Position numbers and translations under genes: made by a program. A stretch of 64,000 bases of DNA from Pithys albifrons albifrons (Eukaryota; Chordata; Aves; Passeriformes; Thamnophilidae), in NCBI RefSeq assembly GCF_047495875.1, contig NC_092461.1, positions 92,944,431 to 93,008,430 on the forward strand, read 5' to 3'. Shown here in pieces: positions 14,901 through 27,787 of this stretch. The notes under the pieces were generated by a model. The model worked only from the letters and a program-made list of their open reading frames with translations, searched no databases and was not told the DNA's origin. Numbering within the stretch: the first letter of the stretch is position 1; every line of letters begins with the position of its first letter.

Positions 14901-15533
14901 ACACATTGTTAAATGCCACCTTCACATTGAAGGGACACATAAAGTGTCTTTTTGTTTTTAATATCTACAATGGGCAGCTTCCTTTCATCACCGAAGAGGT
15001 CAGTAAGTTTGTAACACTAGTCTGTTTGTAAAATAATAACACATAACATCTTCAAGTTTGACAACTTTTTAAAGTACTTCATCATAAGAAAACCAATGAA
15101 CTTCTATGGGGTACAACGATTTTCATGGTCATTTCCCACCTCATTACAGAGTACAGTAAATATACCACTATTTAAATTATTTTTATATATAAAATTAACC
15201 ACATTGATAGCACCCTGCATGCAGTTTTGGCTCCAGCCTCTTTGCTGTGAGAGCTTGCCTTTGACAGACACAGCAAAGGAATTTCACTCATGATGCTATG
15301 CTAGCTTTGCAACTCCCTGGAATACATTTTTTGTCTCAGCTGCTCCATTAGTGGTTACACTTACACAGTTTTTCCCTTAAAGGTTGCCCTTATTAAAGAA
15401 GTTATATACTGCCAAGAATGTATCTTCTGCAGTCCATTTTTCCTTCAATAGCTCACAAAGAAATACTTTTTATCTGTTTCATTATTGAAACAGAATCAAG
15501 CAAATACCTTGAGACACATTACAAACATCTGTA

Positions 15534-15955
15534 TGCAGGGATTAAAATTCAGTTCCCAGCAGTGATGAACTGACAAGCTTGAACAGTAAGCCATGGTCAA
15601 CAGAGGCTGAGACAAATCCATCACTTAAGGACCAGACAAGGCCTGTTCATGTTCAACCATGTGGATTAGCTGTCTCTGGCTCCAAGACAGAGATGGCCTT
15701 TGGTATGTTGTTATCAATTCATGTTGAAACCCTTTGCTTTCTTCTCCCCATGTAAATCCCTATTATAGAAAATACTAACTAACTGTGCGACCTATCTGAA
15801 ACTTGTATAATCCCCTAGTTAACATATGGTACCATAATTCATTCTCCTTATTAGCATGTCCTGCCTGTGAGACCCTTAAATAGTGTGTTGCATGTTCAAT
15901 AAAGCATTCCAGTTTTTACCCCCAGACTGGGATTGGTAGTCTTTTGACTCTCACA
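15534..15955 (+). mobile_element. solo ERV LTR, 422 bp, 6-bp target-site duplication
   Basis: The element begins TGCAGGG and ends CTCACA. It is flanked by the exact duplication TCTGTA at 15528-15533 and 15956-15961 (the flanking match extends to ACATCTGTA on the left and right). Near the 3' end are a TATA-like TTAAATA (15876-15882) and an AATAAA signal (15898-15903), so the LTR is in plus orientation, antisense to GABBR2. No internal retroviral sequence adjoins it, so it is a solo LTR left by LTR-LTR recombination. A 6-bp duplication is usual for beta-retrovirus-like (ERVK) integrases; the class call is inference from that alone. Confidence 0.75.
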
Positions 15956-18900
15956 TCTGTACTTTCACCCAGCTGCACCAAACCTCCTACACCACATGCT
16001 TTGTTTTAATATATGTTTCTTCAACTGTCGAGCAACTCTTCAGTGTGTCTTTCAACAGCATTTGCTGACAAAGGAATGGACTTTGTCATCATATTGTTTT
16101 CTCTGTATAATTTCAGCTATTTTCACTGCAGCAAGAAGAACAGGTGTTGCCCCAATAATATTGGCCTTTTTGTCTTTTCCTATCAAGAAACACCAGAATT
16201 TACTTTTAAACATTTATCACTATGTTTAGTTATGTAAAGTATTGGATAGAGTATCACATGACTTTAAATGTAACTTGAGGCTTGTTTTCCTGTTCTGGAT
16301 GGTTAACTTTTCAATGTCTTCCTAATCACATTGGCTTCATGTACTATCAATAACAAACATCTCAAGGCACAATATACCTTTAGAGCAAGGTTTGCTATTA
16401 GCAACAGTAGCTATAGATTTATAGTTCATATGATAATTTGGGGTGGGGCAGGGGATGGCTTACTTCTTGTCAGATCTGGCTAGCTCATCATTGTTTTTAT
16501 CCATAATGTGACAGATGAGGAGCTCATACAAGCAGAAGGAAAAATGTCTGCTTTGTCATTTTCATCTGGTTTGCATCTACTGGCATTATCAGTATTATCT
16601 TCAATCTGCAGTTGCTTAGCAGGAATCTTTTTAAGCCACTTGTCCATTTTGTAGTTTAGTAAAACTAGATAATATAATCCATAAATCCACTTAACTGGGC
16701 ACATGTAAACTGTAATACATTGCAATATGCTGGAAGTGAAGGAAGGAGTAAGGATGTCACTCTAAACCCCTCAACGTTGCAAAGTACCCACTCTCCTGCC
16801 AAGATACCCCATGAGCCCTACATGACCATTTGAAATAAGGATCAACTAAATGTACCAGTGTTAATTTTTATCCTAAATATTATTAAAGCTTAATTTCTTC
16901 CTTATTTTTTAAAAGAAATATAAATGGAAATTTAACCATTTTCTTCATGCACCCTAACAGATAATCTTGCACATCCTCTGGGGTGCAGACACCCCTATTT
17001 GGAGACCACTCTTCTAAGGGATCCTTAGCCCTACTCTCTCTTTTGTTGGGCACTGAGTTTGCCAGCATATATCTGGATTGCAGCATGGATTGAAGGCAAT
17101 GCGTATCCACCTGAGAAAGGTGTGTACTTCAAGATATATATCTAACAAAAAATACATATGATTACAGTACCTAGAAGTACTACTAAAGTGCCTACTCTCC
17201 CAAACCTGAAGATAGCCAATTCTATCCAGCTTTTCCACTAAAAGCAATGCCAAGATAAAGCTCAAACTTTAAACAAAAACTGTAAGATTGATTTGCAATT
17301 TGGAAATAGACTGTACAGTGAGAGGCTAAATGAACTCTAAAATGGATTAAGACAGAACTGAATCTTGATGATATAGTCTGTACATGATAAATTACCTACT
17401 TAAGGAGATTTTCTAACTCCAATCTCCTTAATCTAGCAGACAAAAACACATAAAATACAGTGACTGGAAGTTAAAGATTAAATAAAACACATTTTTTAAT
17501 GTGTATCACTAGCCATTAAGACAGTGGCAAAGAACATAGAAAATTTCCCAGATTTCTGGTGTTCCTGAGCATGAATGCACAGGAAACAACAAGATTATAC
17601 ATATATAATTAGACTCTGTAGAATCTTTCCTTATCAAATCAAGAAATTAGCTGTGTTTTGACTAGATATAACCAACCATCATCAGCTTCTCACTGGCATC
17701 TGCTCTAACTCCTTCATTTAATTGCACCTCAATGTTGCATTATCCAAATGATAATAAATAAATTCCTGCAGATAATAAAAATGGCAAGTTCTTTGATATC
17801 TGCAAAAAGTAGATATTTTTAACTATTTAAGATCTACTGATTAAAACTACTAATGGTGTCCATTTCACTGGCAGCAATCAGAGTACCAAGGAGTAACATG
17901 ATGCACTGGGTATGGAATGAAGTTATGGAGTCAACTCTGCTCACAGCAGCCTGTGCTCTAAAACAACAATGATGACCCACCACTGTTTAGGCCTGAATAG
18001 TGTCAAGGATTTCTCTCTGTCTCCTGCTCCCAAAAATCAGTAAAGAGGGAATAGATAAAATGTTGGGAAGGGACACAGCCAGGACAGCTGATCCACAATA
18101 GAGGCTCAGGGAAAGATTTTTACATTATACCACATAATGCTGTATTAAGGTCTACTGGTATGTGATAGGCTTTTTAAGGAAAAATACAAAGATTTTAATG
18201 ACAGAAGGAAATCAGTCTGAACCACTGCAAAATAGAGGTCATAATGCTTTAGTAAGAAAGTACTGCATCAAAACCGTGTCATGGAGGCCGACAGAATCTC
18301 AGCTATAATAAACAATCCTTTTTGAAAGTCTTTTTGGCCTGCGAGGCAGGTAAGAACTTTTACTTTTTGCTGCAGATATATTCTTAGGCTCACATGTAGA
18401 ATCTCAGATTCCATAAAGTTTAGCATTTGCTTATCATGTCATTCTATTTAGCTTTCTTTTTTTCACAGATAAAAGTTTGTAGCTAAGACTAACTACAGCT
18501 GAAATTGATTTTCTTTCATTGCATTGCTGACTGAAATGCAAGCATCCATACTGTATACACCTGAAAAGACTTGCAATATTTTTTCTGGCCTGCCTTTCAT
18601 TCTTACACTGAATTTCACAGGAAAGGTTTTTCATTCTGATAATTGAAAATTAATGTGCATTCAGGACTTGTCTAACATAGAATTTCTACCATAGGTTCAA
18701 AGGATCTGGGAGCCTTGTTTACGGTTACTTTCTAGTAAATGAGAATCACTTCATCATGAATTACCACAAATTGCTTAATATTTATTCAGCAGAAGTGATG
18801 TTTCCACAAGAGAAATAAAAAGCAAACCATTTATTTTCAATTAACCATTTTCTTCTTATGCAAATATGTTAAGGAAGCATTCAAAGCTCACTATGTTCCA

Positions 18901-21900
18901 TATTTCAGGCTGCCTGATTACTTCTGCTAAACTCTGATCAATGAAAATAGCTGTCATGAGGCAGCAATGCTTTACTTTATTTTTCAGTAAGGGACTACAG
19001 ACACTTGAGGCAGGTGTCCCTTCACTCTGCTTTATTGTTCCTGTAGTCTCTCTTGTTATCGTCACCCTGCACTCTGTGCTTTTAACCCCTGTCTACCATC
19101 ATCTCACATAGTTGTGGATCATAATCTCCTTTCTCTGTGGTTCCTAGATTAAGTAAGCCAATGCAAAGCTGTAGGAATCTGGATAGCATCATCTTTTTTT
19201 TTTTTTTATTCAGACACCTAGGCTTGGGGTGAGAGGTGCCCACAGGCTACAACTGATTAGCTCAGGCTACACAGCACTGTTCAGGAGGCTAACATTACCC
19301 AAAATGAATGCCAAACACAGAGCAATTCCTGTGAGCAAAGAGAGCATTCTGGCCCTGTTCTCAGGTATGTTCTCAGTTCATCTTCTAAGTTGAAACTTTA
19401 CATGAGTCACATCTCATTAATACCATAAACATTTAAGAGGACCAGTTCGGAATCTTGTCTTCTGTTTAATAATGATAAAAAAGTCCATATTATCAAGACT
19501 ATTCAGAATCAACCTTTACCTAGTATTGTAGTAAAAAATTTGCCTAAGGGTGTCAGTCAATAACGTACAGGAATCCCGCCTGAGAAAGAAAGGCGCAATC
19601 AGAGATAAATTAAAGAAACTAATGCCAAGTATTTTATATACAAAGAAATAAACAATTTATGCAAAGGATTTTAAAGAAACAAAGTTTAAGCTAAACAAGG
19701 CAGGAAGATTTCTTTAGTTTTGCATTTGTAGAGCACCACCAAGGATAAGCAATTTCAAGAGAAGCAAAAAACTAAAACCAACTAATTTCCAGGTGAAAGG
19801 GTGTTAAGAAGTTCTTGCTTTTGCTTTTTGCATTCATCCTAAAATGTCTAATATTCATATAAACAAAAGCATCTCTGAACCCTTGGGTAATGATATCCAT
19901 CACAGAAACCTCCATAGCAAATACCATGGTTTTTCATTTCAGCAAGCTGGACAAGAGAAGCAAAGCTGAGGGCAGACCTCAGGACTGATAGCAGAAGGCT
20001 CATGAGGTAACACAGACCACTTGTCTGTTCCACCAGTGCAAGAGTAAATACTTGCAATCATTAGACCTGACAGAGACAAAACATGAGATTTTTACTAGGC
20101 TGTAGGCAAATTAGTTTGCTAGTGCATCAGAATATCATACAGACTGAAATTAAACAAATAAATTTTAAGCTAAAGTGAAGAAAATGACGAAAACAAAATA
20201 AGAGCTGAAGGCTACATTGGAACATATCATAATCAAAAGATAATTCATATATTTTCCTCCTCTCCTTCTCCAGGGCATACCATTTCAATGTGATGTCAAT
20301 CTCTGGTACTGAGAGGAGTATAACTTTTCAGTACAGGCAGTGAGACATCAGCACTGGGAACTTCGCACACAACACACTGCATGAGCATGGCAATTTGTAT
20401 CCATCCTAGCCTAGGGGGTCTCTGAAAACCATTTATGAAAATCAAAATTTACATAGTTTGCTCTATTTTGAAACAAATTTCACCCTCTTATACCTTCCAA
20501 CTAGTGATTTTAAGATGTCTTTAAAAGGTCTGTGAACATCTTGATGAATCTGGGTAGTGATGAAAATGACTTGAAGGAAATGAAAGGCTACACTTTTCAT
20601 TGACAGAGTTGCTACAGGTAGATTCTGCAGTCCCATTCTGTTTAAAATTAGTATCTCACATACAGAGTTGATTTAGACAGATGAAGGGTACAGTAGACCA
20701 TGCCTCTACTACATGCGACCTCAAGAGGCAGAAGGATCAGAGAAGAAAAAGTTTTCAAGCTGGAGGCATGACAAGATTCAGAAGAATTCAGAACAAAGCA
20801 AGGGGGGAAAGTGGGCCAAGTAAAGTCTGGGGAAAAACATTCCTGCTTCCTTCTTAGTGACTCCAAACAAGCACTTTGTTGTGTCCTGTGCTTGAAGGCA
20901 AGAGGAACTGTGGGGGAGTGTGGCTCTATATTGAATAGGATGTTTGTTTTATGGATGGATTCTTGCTTCTGTAGGAAGCCATGGTTTCAGCAATCACCAT
21001 GCAAAGCACCACTCCTGATAACTGCAAAGCCATAGCCTCCTGTTTCCCACACATTCACTTCGACTGATCCATTTTTCTAAATACCACTGTTTATTTACTT
21101 ACTAGGAAAAGTAACTGCATCCTGGGGTATGCAACTGAGATGTCTTAACAGATTCTCCATGTCTTTGACAACTGTTTGTCCTGTCAAGTTGCACTTGACC
21201 ATGGAGTTTTATTAAGGAAGGTTTGTCGTGGCTATTAGGACCTGGTAATGCCTTATATTGTCTTGTTTGTCATTATCAGGTTTTCATTTCCCTTATCAAC
21301 CCCAACTTAGATTGGGAATGTAAAACATGTCAGAACAAAACTCCACTATGTCTCTGCATGGCAAACAAAGGCATACTAAAGGCAATCCTGCTCATGCCAC
21401 ATTACTAACTGTGAATATTGAAGGAATGACTAGAATAGTCTCTCCAGAAGGAAGACCAACATCTGCTCTTTTCTCATCAACCAAACAACTGCCAACTCAA
21501 TATCCATGTACAGGCTGAACTTTAAAGAAAGTTTTGCAAGTGAAACATTCTCTACAACACTATCTAATTCTGCTCTGTAATCCTCCTCCCTTTAATACAC
21601 GTGTAATTTGCAGAATGAAATACAGGAATTCACCACCCACCTTCCTCCCTTGGAACAGTGCAGACCAAACATAAGCATTTCTTGTTATGCAACTCTTTAA
21701 GAGTATCTGGACATATTCCTAGTTTTACACCTACAGTGTACCCTTCTGGAATGGGTATACATGGAATGCTCCCATTTACTACAGTAGCAAAAGTCCTTTG
21801 AGTGACTGCCTGAAAAGGTTGCAGATGACTGCCACTCCGTCCTGGCAGAAGGCTTTCATCCTTTCAGAGGATTCAAAGAGAAAGGAACAGAAAAGAGAAT

Positions 21901-24149
21901 TTCTACTCTTTGGTGTGTTCTTGAAAGAGAAACTAAGACAAAAATATCATCATCTGCAGAAACAGCTTTCTGAGAGAATGGACTGACCTCCATTCATCCT
22001 TTGAAGTACAGACAGTAGCACTCTGGAGTCCAGAAAAATACTCAGGGATGCGAATTCTGCAGGTACAGAAGTACATCTCGGAAGGCTTCAACTTCCTAGA
22101 AAATGGCAGGATTTATAATACATGGAAATCTCAGTGCTGACTCTTGGCTTCCTCTACTAATTCCTTGGTCTGTGTGCTATCATTTCCAGCTCTAATTTTG
22201 GGAATGCATCCAAAAATGACTTTTCCACTACTCCATCAATTGTGTAAAGAGTAAGAACAATTGAATTCGACAGGTTTTGAAGACAGGAAGAAGCCTAAAT
22301 ACTTTTTACAGACCTAGCCTTCTGAGCCTCCTAGAAGTTCCTTCAGAGCAATTGCAAAGAGCTCTGGAGAGGAAGCCAAGACAGTACTACAACAACATTT
22401 TTAGTGAATCTAACTCCTATTTAACAGGTATGGGATTTAGCTTTTGACATTTACAGAAAGGGCTGACCTCAAGTTCTTTCTAACTGTATTGACTGCAGTC
22501 AAAGTTTAGAAATGTGTGTGCTGGAACACCTCATGCATTCATATAGCCAGGCAATACTACTACAAAGTAAAAGTACCTTGTCTGATCTGGACTGAAAAAA
22601 GAGGCATTTGGCAATGATGAAAACACCTTCAAGTGTATCTTCAATATCATAACACTATGATTATTATCACAGCATTTTCAATAATTGGGGTTTGATTAAT
22701 ACTTTATTTTCTCACAAAAAAGAAAAAAACCCTCATATTTTTCATAAATAAGTTCTCCACAAACTGATGGAACACTGATTTAACAAATCAAAAATTCTCA
22801 CTTGCAGAAGGAGCTCATGGTCACAATGCTGATTGATTAGGTCTAGGAAAGAACAAGGAAAGGACCTTCTTGTTAAGAATGTGGTGTGTCTAAAATCCAC
22901 AAGAATTTATCACTTAAAGCGACTGCCTGGGACAAGCAAACAGTTAAAACAGTTAAAAAATCCACACATGGGAAGTCTCCTCATGTGCTGTAGACTGTAA
23001 AACATTTCACAAAAGCAAAACTTAAATCTGCAATAAAATATTTAAGGCTACAGCTATAATGTTCCAAAGCAAAAGAATTTAAAAGGAAAAGAATTTGAAA
23101 CTATCACTGTCTTATGGCCCTGCAACAGCTGGAATCTGATTAATTAAAATCCTGGAAATTCTAGTAAGCTTACCACATGTGAAGCCTACCACACTTCCTT
23201 TCTAATTCCTGTCAATAAGATCATACAGACCATCCCTCATGATGTTCTGAGTTCTTTTGTTATGGGAATTTCTTCATTCCCTGAGTCATCTACAACTTCC
23301 AGAAGTTTGTAAGCTGTCTTCCCCAAAGTAATGAATTAATACAATTAAAACAGTTAGTCCCAGGGCTATTCCTTTAAAAAGGAAAAGTCACTGTCAACCT
23401 CTTTATCCTAACAATATTGCTATTTGCTACCTTCTGATTGTGCTTCTGAAATGCCTTAGAACTTCCTGGACTGACTCTATCCTCCCTGTTCTGCCCAAGT
23501 CCTGCAGGGCACTTTACCAGTGAAAATAAAATTCATCTAAGCATTAAACTCCACTCTAGTAGTTCTAAGACATCAATTAGCTTACCATCTCATACACAAC
23601 TTTCCCTTGATAAGACTATATTTTGATTTATTTTTTCTGCCCTCTGCCTCCCTTTGTATTACTTCCTTATAGACTTTGTTTTTCCTGTGTCCCACGAAGA
23701 CATAGCAGCAGTCTGTGGTGCAGTCTATGGACTTTGCTTTGCAAACCCCTGGGCACAAGGTCCAGGATCACTAGAAAACTCCCAAGAACCCTGTGAGAAA
23801 CTTGAAGATGCCCGCTCTCAGGCAAGGATGAGATAAGGGGAGACATAAGGGTGTAGCACCAACAATGCTCTAGCAACTTCCAATGAGCAGGACCACCGGA
23901 TGCCCTTGACCCAAAGTGCTTAGAACCTTTGTTGCAGCCACCTTCTAATTATAGAGGGTCAAGAACCCTTTCAGCTGGTGCTCAGGAGAGGCCTACATAA
24001 GAGCCAAGTCTGGAGCACAGCTCCCAGGGGCAGCCAACAGCACAGCAGCTTGTACAGAACATCACAAAGAAGAAGAAGAAAAGAGTGATGGAAGAGACAG
24101 TCACACAACTGTGTTCAAAACAGCATAAACAGTCTCAGGTGTGGTAGTG

Positions 24150-26765
24150 ATTGCACAAGATCAGTGAAGATATGCAGGGGGCAAGGAGGAGGAGGGCAGG
24201 AACAGCAACTTCTTCAAGACACTATGATTTCAATATCCCTGTACCCCAGGGCGCAGTAGGGATTGAGACACTGTCCACCGCAAACTGTGATCTCTGGCAC
24301 CAAGAGGAAGACTCCTCCTTCACCTAAAGGCTTAAAAATGTAAGAGAGATTCACTATCCTCAAAGCTGAAGATGAGCCACATGTGCTTCCAAGTATCTGG
24401 GTCTCTTACACCTAAACCTGACCTTAACCCATGCAAGACCATCAGGAAGAAGTGGAAAGAAACAGTAATAGGTGCCTCCTTCCTGTCAAGAACAGGGGAC
24501 TTATTCCATCTGTTCCACATCCATCTGTGGACCTGACCTATCATCTAGGGAGGGTCGCTGCTTGCTGGAGATGTGGATCCAGGATGATGCCACAGCTTTT
24601 CTGACATTCTGACTATTACTCCCTGTTATTCTACTATGTGGGCACCAACGATGGAGGGCATCAAAAGTATCTTCAAGCACTAGGGGTAGTAATCAGGGGC
24701 ACGGGGGCCCAGGTGGTGTCTTTACTCTTGCCAGTAAGGGAAAAGGCTGTGAGGAGGAGGTGACTGATAATACATGTCCCCAGCTGGTTGTGGGGCTGGT
24801 CTTGGTGAAAAGATTTTGATTTATACAACTATGGAATGCTGTTTGTGGATCAACATCTGCTTGGGAGAGTTGGGATCCTTCTCATTGAGTGAGACAAAGT
24901 TGTCTTTGACAGTAGAATGGCTGACCCTGTAAAGAGGCACTATAAACTAGGAATGACAGAGGAAAGAGCATTACCAGAAGCTCTGTGAGAGAGTAATAGG
25001 CAAGGAGGGTTGATAAGCAAAGGGCCTGGAGTGATGTGATCGAAAGGGATAACAAAATCAACGAAACAAGGCTTAAGAAAGGTCACCTTCAACATTTAAG
25101 CAAGGATGCACTTACAAGGCGCCATTATGGAGAAATCTTTTGAATCCCTTTTGGAAAGTCAGCATGTGGGGTGCCTCTCTGAAGTGCCCATACACTAATG
25201 CATGCAGCATGGAAAATAAACATGCTGACTACAAATCAGTGAGCAGCTGTGGGGCTACCATTTTATGGGGCTCACAGATGAAGTCTGATGGACCATGTGA
25301 CTTGAGTGCTGCAGTAAAGCGGTACAGCCCATTAGGAAGAAGGGAAGGAAATGATGAGGTAGAACAGCTGGACTATATGGAGCTCTTCCTAGGGATAGAT
25401 AATGAGCCAGCTGAGATCTTATGAGCAAACACTTACTGAGCACACCAATACTGGTGACACTGTAGTAGGTCAATAATCTTTGAACAATCAAGGTGACTGG
25501 GAGAAGTGGCTGAAGACTGGAGGAAAGGAAAGGAAATTTCAGGGAACTACAGGCCAGTCTACCTCACATCAATCCCTGTGAAGGTGATGAAGCATATTAT
25601 CTGCCTAGACTTCAGCAAGGCTTTTGACAGCATCCCATAAGATTCTCCCAGAGAGTTTAATAGAGTGTGAGCTAAAAAACTGGACAGTGAGGTGGACTGA
25701 AAACTGGACTGAGTAGCTGGGGTGAGAATGTGGCAATCAATGGCATGAGGTCTAGCTGGAGGCCAGAAGGTAGTGATATACCCCAGGAGTCAGTATACTT
25801 GAACTTTCTGTTCAACATCTTCATTAATTATCTGGATGATGGGGCAGAATGTACCCTCAGCAAGACTGCTGATAACACATAACTGGGATGAGTGACTGAT
25901 ATGCAATAGGGTCATGCTGCCATGAGGCCAGTTTCACACATGCTGTGCCTCACCTAAAAAAATGCACCTAAAAAAAGGCTCGAAGGACACACCCACGTGG
26001 GGAAAGCCCTTCCCAAACCTTCGTTCGTGAAGCCGAGCCATACATACATGCTGCCATCCAGAGACACCTCCATAGATTGGAGAAATGGGCTGACAGGAGT
26101 GTCATGCAGCTCAACAAGGGGAAGTGCAAAGTTCTGGGCAGGAACAACAACGTGTACTGGTATGTGCTGAGGACTGCCCAGCTGGAAAGCAGCTTGGTGA
26201 AAAAGGACCTGGAAGACACCAACTTGAAGATGAGTCAGCAACAGGCCCTTGTGGCAAGTAAGGCAAATGGTATTCTGGACTGCATGAAAGAGGAGTATTG
26301 TCATAACCGGTTGAGGGAGGTGATCCTTCCCGTCTTCTTGGCCCATACATGGAATGCCAGGTTCAGTTCTCAGTTTCTCAGTATAAGACACATGCACACA
26401 ATGGAGAGAGCCCAGTGAAGGGCCATGAAGGTAATTAAGACACTGGAGTATCTCTCCTATGAGGAAAGGTTGAGAGAGTTGGGACTGTTCAACATGAAGA
26501 AGATAAAACTTGGTGGGGAATCTCATCAATGTATATAAATACCTGAAGGGAAGATTAAAGAGCATGGAGCCAGGTTTCTTCCAGTGGTGCCCAGTGACAG
26601 GATCAGAATCAATGGACATAAATGAAAACCTAGGAAGTACAATATGAACATCAGAAAACCTTTTGTAACTGTGAGGATCACCAAGAAGAGGCACAAGCTG
26701 CCCAGGGAGGCTGTGCAGTCTTCACGGGTGAAGGTACTAAAAGGCTGCCTGAACATTGTCACTTC
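24150..26765 (+). mobile_element. long degraded CR1 LINE with internal deletion
   Basis: Remnants of the CR1 coding regions appear in order on the plus strand. Near 24510-24760, ORF1 esterase-like sequence carries the reading YVGTND around 24637-24660. Near 25180-25230, the start of the ORF2 endonuclease reads KCPYTNACSMENKH. Around 25550-25890 are reverse-transcriptase motifs: a NYRPVSL-like segment, CLDFSKAFDSIP, then LFNIFINYLDDG followed by a decayed FADD-like box. The usual several hundred codons between endonuclease and RT are missing, so the copy has a large deletion as well as frameshifts and stops. The 3' end stops near 26765 without the typical octamer tail. The sequence 23690-24150, which includes a GC-richer part, may be its 5' extension but is not certain. 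The copy is interrupted by the insertion at 25924-26046. No functional protein is possible. Confidence 0.85.
25924..26046 (-). mobile_element. unassigned ~125-bp retroposon-like element, copy 1 (inside CR1)
   Basis: This 123-bp insert interrupts the CR1 and is flanked by an exact 11-bp duplication, CATGCTGCCAT, at 25913-25923 and 26047-26057. Its reverse complement matches copy 2 (31190-31314) over nearly its whole length, sharing GGGAAGGGCT, GGGTGTGTCCTTCGAGCC and TTTTTTAGGTGAGGCACAGC. On the minus strand GGCTCG (26039-26034) can pair with CGAGCC (25982-25977) to close a first domain. A short CTTC/GAAG stem follows. Near its 3' end it carries a duplicated T-run plus AGGTG and lacks part of the terminal palindrome seen in copy 2. 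I do not recognise the family. The duplication length and lack of terminal inverted repeats fit LINE-mediated retroposition of a small structured RNA. Confidence 0.75.
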
Positions 26766-27715
26766 TGATTACTTACTATTTAAAATTTTCACCTAAAAAT
26801 GACCCCCTACATTGTACCCGAATGGGCACAGGCCATTTCTTAAAAGAGGGACAGCACAAAGGTTAAGGCTCTATCTCTCCAATTTATCCCCATTTCCAAT
26901 ATCATAATCCTATGACCTTCCCAAAATCTAATGGCCTCTAAATATTTAACGGGACCCAGAAGAATCATGCTAGATTTAGTACTTCAGCAGTGTTCAAAAC
27001 CTCCAAAAGTCTCACTGACTTTTGCCTGTTTTGTTTTCATCATATTCTCATAATTTTTGCAAACAACAAAGGAAATTCACCATGGCAATACTCTTTCCTA
27101 GAATGCAGAAATACCTAGATCCACTTCATGCCCCACTCTTAAAATGTGAAAATGCCTCTCGAACCACACCCCAAAAATAAGTTTTCACACACTTTCATAC
27201 TCCCGCCAGGCACAATCTTGCTCTGCACTTTGAGTGATGTCCAGAAAGTCTCCACGAAATTTAAGTGTCTGCTCTTCCAAAGGACTTTAGAACTGCAGGG
27301 GTAGTTATAACCACAGAGCTTGAGTCACCCTGAAAATGGAAGATTAGCTTTGGACAGATGAGCTGATTTACAACATGGCGAAATGACTGCTAAGATCAGT
27401 TGCAGCAGAGAAGGCAGCAACTTGGGAGAGGGGGAGAAGACCGCCCCTTTCATCAGCAGCCTGCAGTTATAGGGTAGTAAATAAAACATGAAACTGCACT
27501 GGAAGCCAAACTACATGCAGATCAATCTGTCTGTTCCAGACAAATGAAAAAAGAGTGGCCAGCTGTTAACAGCTTATGTTCTCATTTCTCTGAGAGACTG
27601 CCTGACTGAGCCATAGGCTATAGTGTTGCTCACACCACTGTTTTATTCAGGATCTCCACTACAACACTGTAGCACAGATAAACACAGGGTGAACGACACT
27701 GTATTAATGACAGTA

Positions 27716-27787
27716 CAGATACATATTTTGGGCATGACTGAGAATTTAATGACTGAGCAGACACATGTTTTGGGCATAACTGAGAAT
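27716..27787. repeat. 30-bp imperfect direct repeat, 42-bp period
   Basis: Two copies starting at 27716 and 27758 share TTTTGGGCAT and ACTGAGAAT blocks with a few substitutions. It is a small local duplication with no recognised function. Confidence 0.7.

Noticed and set aside
25924..26046. Reading the ~125-bp element as a cut-and-paste DNA transposon
   Set aside because: The ends are not inverted repeats of each other in either copy, and the two duplications differ in length (11 and 10 bp), which fits retroposition better.
26077..26418. 113-codon open frame on the plus strand
   Set aside because: It is a surviving piece of the decayed CR1 ORF2 C-terminal region, not a host gene.
25954..26694. 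246-codon open frame on the minus strand
   Set aside because: It is antisense to the CR1 remnant and crosses the 123-bp insertion. No recognisable protein motif.
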